This document shows, piece by piece, positions 63,221 to 64,000 of a stretch of DNA of 64,000 nucleotides. Numbering within the stretch: position 1 is the stretch's first letter; each line of letters starts with the position of its first letter. The position numbers and the translations under genes were made by a program. The DNA is from Bacillota bacterium. Its GTDB lineage: Bacteria; Vulcanimicrobiota; JAJTBE01. The notes below the pieces were generated by a model. The model worked only from the letters and a program-made list of their open reading frames with translations. It had not been told where the DNA came from and made no database searches. The stretch lies in the NCBI GenBank assembly GCA_021287065.1, contig JAJTBE010000190.1, forward strand, positions 37,079 through 101,078. Reading direction: 5' to 3'.

Positions 63221-64000
63221 ATGAAGATAAAAATCGAAAATCTTGGAATCATAAAAAAGGCTGAGTTAGAACTCGGAAAACTAACAATTATATGTGGCGA
63301 AAACAATACAGGAAAAACTTATGTTACTTATGCTTTATATGGCTTTCTTGAAAAATGGCATGAACTAATGGAAATTGAAACTCCGGAAAAAGATATTGTA
63401 ACACTAATGGAAAAAGGCACTGTTGATATTGATATTTCACCGTATATAAAAAAAGCTTCTGATATTTTAAAAGATTGCTGTAATAAATATAGTAAAAACT
63501 TAGCTTCAGTGTTTGCTTCATCTGAAAAATATTTTGAATCAAGCCAATTTTCAATGGACCTTGATTCTTCAGAAATTAAAACAGAAGAAAATTATGATAC
63601 AAATATTTCTTCTTCTAAAACAACAATTTTCAAAATTTCAAAGGGTGCTGGAAAATCACATATACAGATAACTCTACTCACAGAAAAAGAAAATATAGAT
63701 TTGCCTAATTTTATTATTGGAGAAACTATTTCAAGTTCAATAAAGACAGTTGCGTTCAGTCACACGCTTCCAAGACCTTTTATTGCAAGTGCGGAAAGAA
63801 CAGGAGCGGCTATATTCCAAAAAGAACTTGATATTCTCAAAAACAGAATGCTGGAAAACATACATGGGTCCAAAGCAATTAAGCCCTTGGAATTGGTTTT
63901 GGATACAATTAAAGGGTATGACTATGATTACGCTTTACCTGTAAAAGACAATGTAGATTTTGTCAGAAATCTAAGTGAAATATCAAAGAAAGAAAGCTTT
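63221..64000 (+). CDS. AAA ATPase (OLD/RecF-like), 3' truncated
   Basis: The start is ATG 63221 behind AAAGGAGAC; the frame is open to the window end (260 codons). The N-terminus reads MKIKIENLGIIKKAELELGKLTII and then the Walker A CGENNTGKTY, the pattern of the OLD/RecF-like SMC-type ATPases. Codon use is markedly more AT-rich than neighbours (poly-A/T third positions, many AAA, AAT, TTT), suggesting recent acquisition. Such ATPases are often parts of anti-phage or abortive infection loci, so partner genes would lie to the right. Without the rest, function is not assigned. Confidence 0.75.
   Translation, partial: MKIKIENLGIIKKAELELGKLTIICGENNTGKTYVTYALYGFLEKWHELMEIETPEKDIVTLMEKGTVDIDISPYIKKASDILKDCCNKYSKNLASVFASSEKYFESSQFSMDLDSSEIKTEENYDTNISSSKTTIFKISKGAGKSHIQITLLTEKENIDLPNFIIGETISSSIKTVAFSHTLPRPFIASAERTGAAIFQKELDILKNRMLENIHGSKAIKPLELVLDTIKGYDYDYALPVKDNVDFVRNLSEISKKESF

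Overview
The window looks like chromosomal DNA from a bacterium with an outer-membrane-type envelope (lipoprotein signals, minor pseudopilins, exported proteins) and a metabolism that can run without oxygen (a four-subunit ferredoxin-linked 2-oxoacid oxidoreductase, ferredoxins, several radical SAM enzymes). Genes are dense, sit on both strands in short operons, and often start with GTG or TTG behind good Shine-Dalgarno sites. There are no ribosomal RNA genes, recognisable transposases, prophage genes or CRISPR arrays. The phylum cannot be fixed from sequence alone. The mix of Ser/Thr kinases, FHA, PP2C, RDD/SpoIIM and many uncharacterised proteins suggests an uncultured lineage, but that is a guess.

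Layout. 1-5.0 kb: the end of a glycosyltransferase, then a 1114-residue fusion of an ECF-transporter S component, a degenerate 5'-nucleotidase-like module and a PQQ-type beta-propeller. 5.0-8.6 kb: E1 alpha/beta of a 2-oxoacid dehydrogenase and two metallo-beta-lactamase-fold hydrolases. 8.7-9.6 kb: a cluster of hairpin repeats. 9.6-13.6 kb: a His-Xaa-Ser (HXS) cassette, hxsA-hxsD-hxsB-hxsC, preceded by an exported MORN-repeat protein. Then initiator tRNA-Met, mutL and a 3-hydroxyacyl-CoA dehydrogenase. 16.7-17.6 kb: a second repeat cluster that shares modules with the first. 17.6-23.4 kb: aldehyde dehydrogenase, ferredoxin, HU, a P-loop ATPase and the Vor-type oxidoreductase. 23.5-30.9 kb: metallophosphatase, MoxR ATPase, 8-oxoguanine deaminase-like enzyme, HD hydrolase, CstA-type transporter and U32 peptidase. 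30.9-45.9 kb: mostly signalling and envelope proteins (TPR, HD-GYP, HerA-like ATPase, flippase-like protein, pseudopilins, site-2 protease, PP2C, TrkA-like protein, DUF366, SGNH hydrolase). 46-53 kb: glycosyltransferase with TPR, thioredoxin-like lipoprotein, MiaB, a CheA-like remnant and a sigma factor with a Cys-rich head. 53.6-57.9 kb: a Ser/Thr phosphorylation module of pseudokinase, transmembrane receptor kinase and membrane FHA protein. 57.9-63.2 kb: DAHP synthase/chorismate mutase, RDD, SpoIIM-like, SAM hydrolase, TIM-barrel protein and a coiled-coil protein. The window ends inside an AT-rich AAA ATPase.

The two most coherent systems are the HXS cassette and the kinase module. In the HXS cassette an exported peptide ends in seven consecutive His-Xaa-(Asn/Ser) triplets and is encoded beside two radical SAM maturases and HxsD. 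In the kinase module a predicted extracytoplasmic amino-acid-type binding domain is fused through one membrane helix to a cytoplasmic Ser/Thr kinase, flanked by a kinase with lost catalytic residues and by an FHA phosphothreonine reader. A PP2C phosphatase 14 kb away could reverse the signal.
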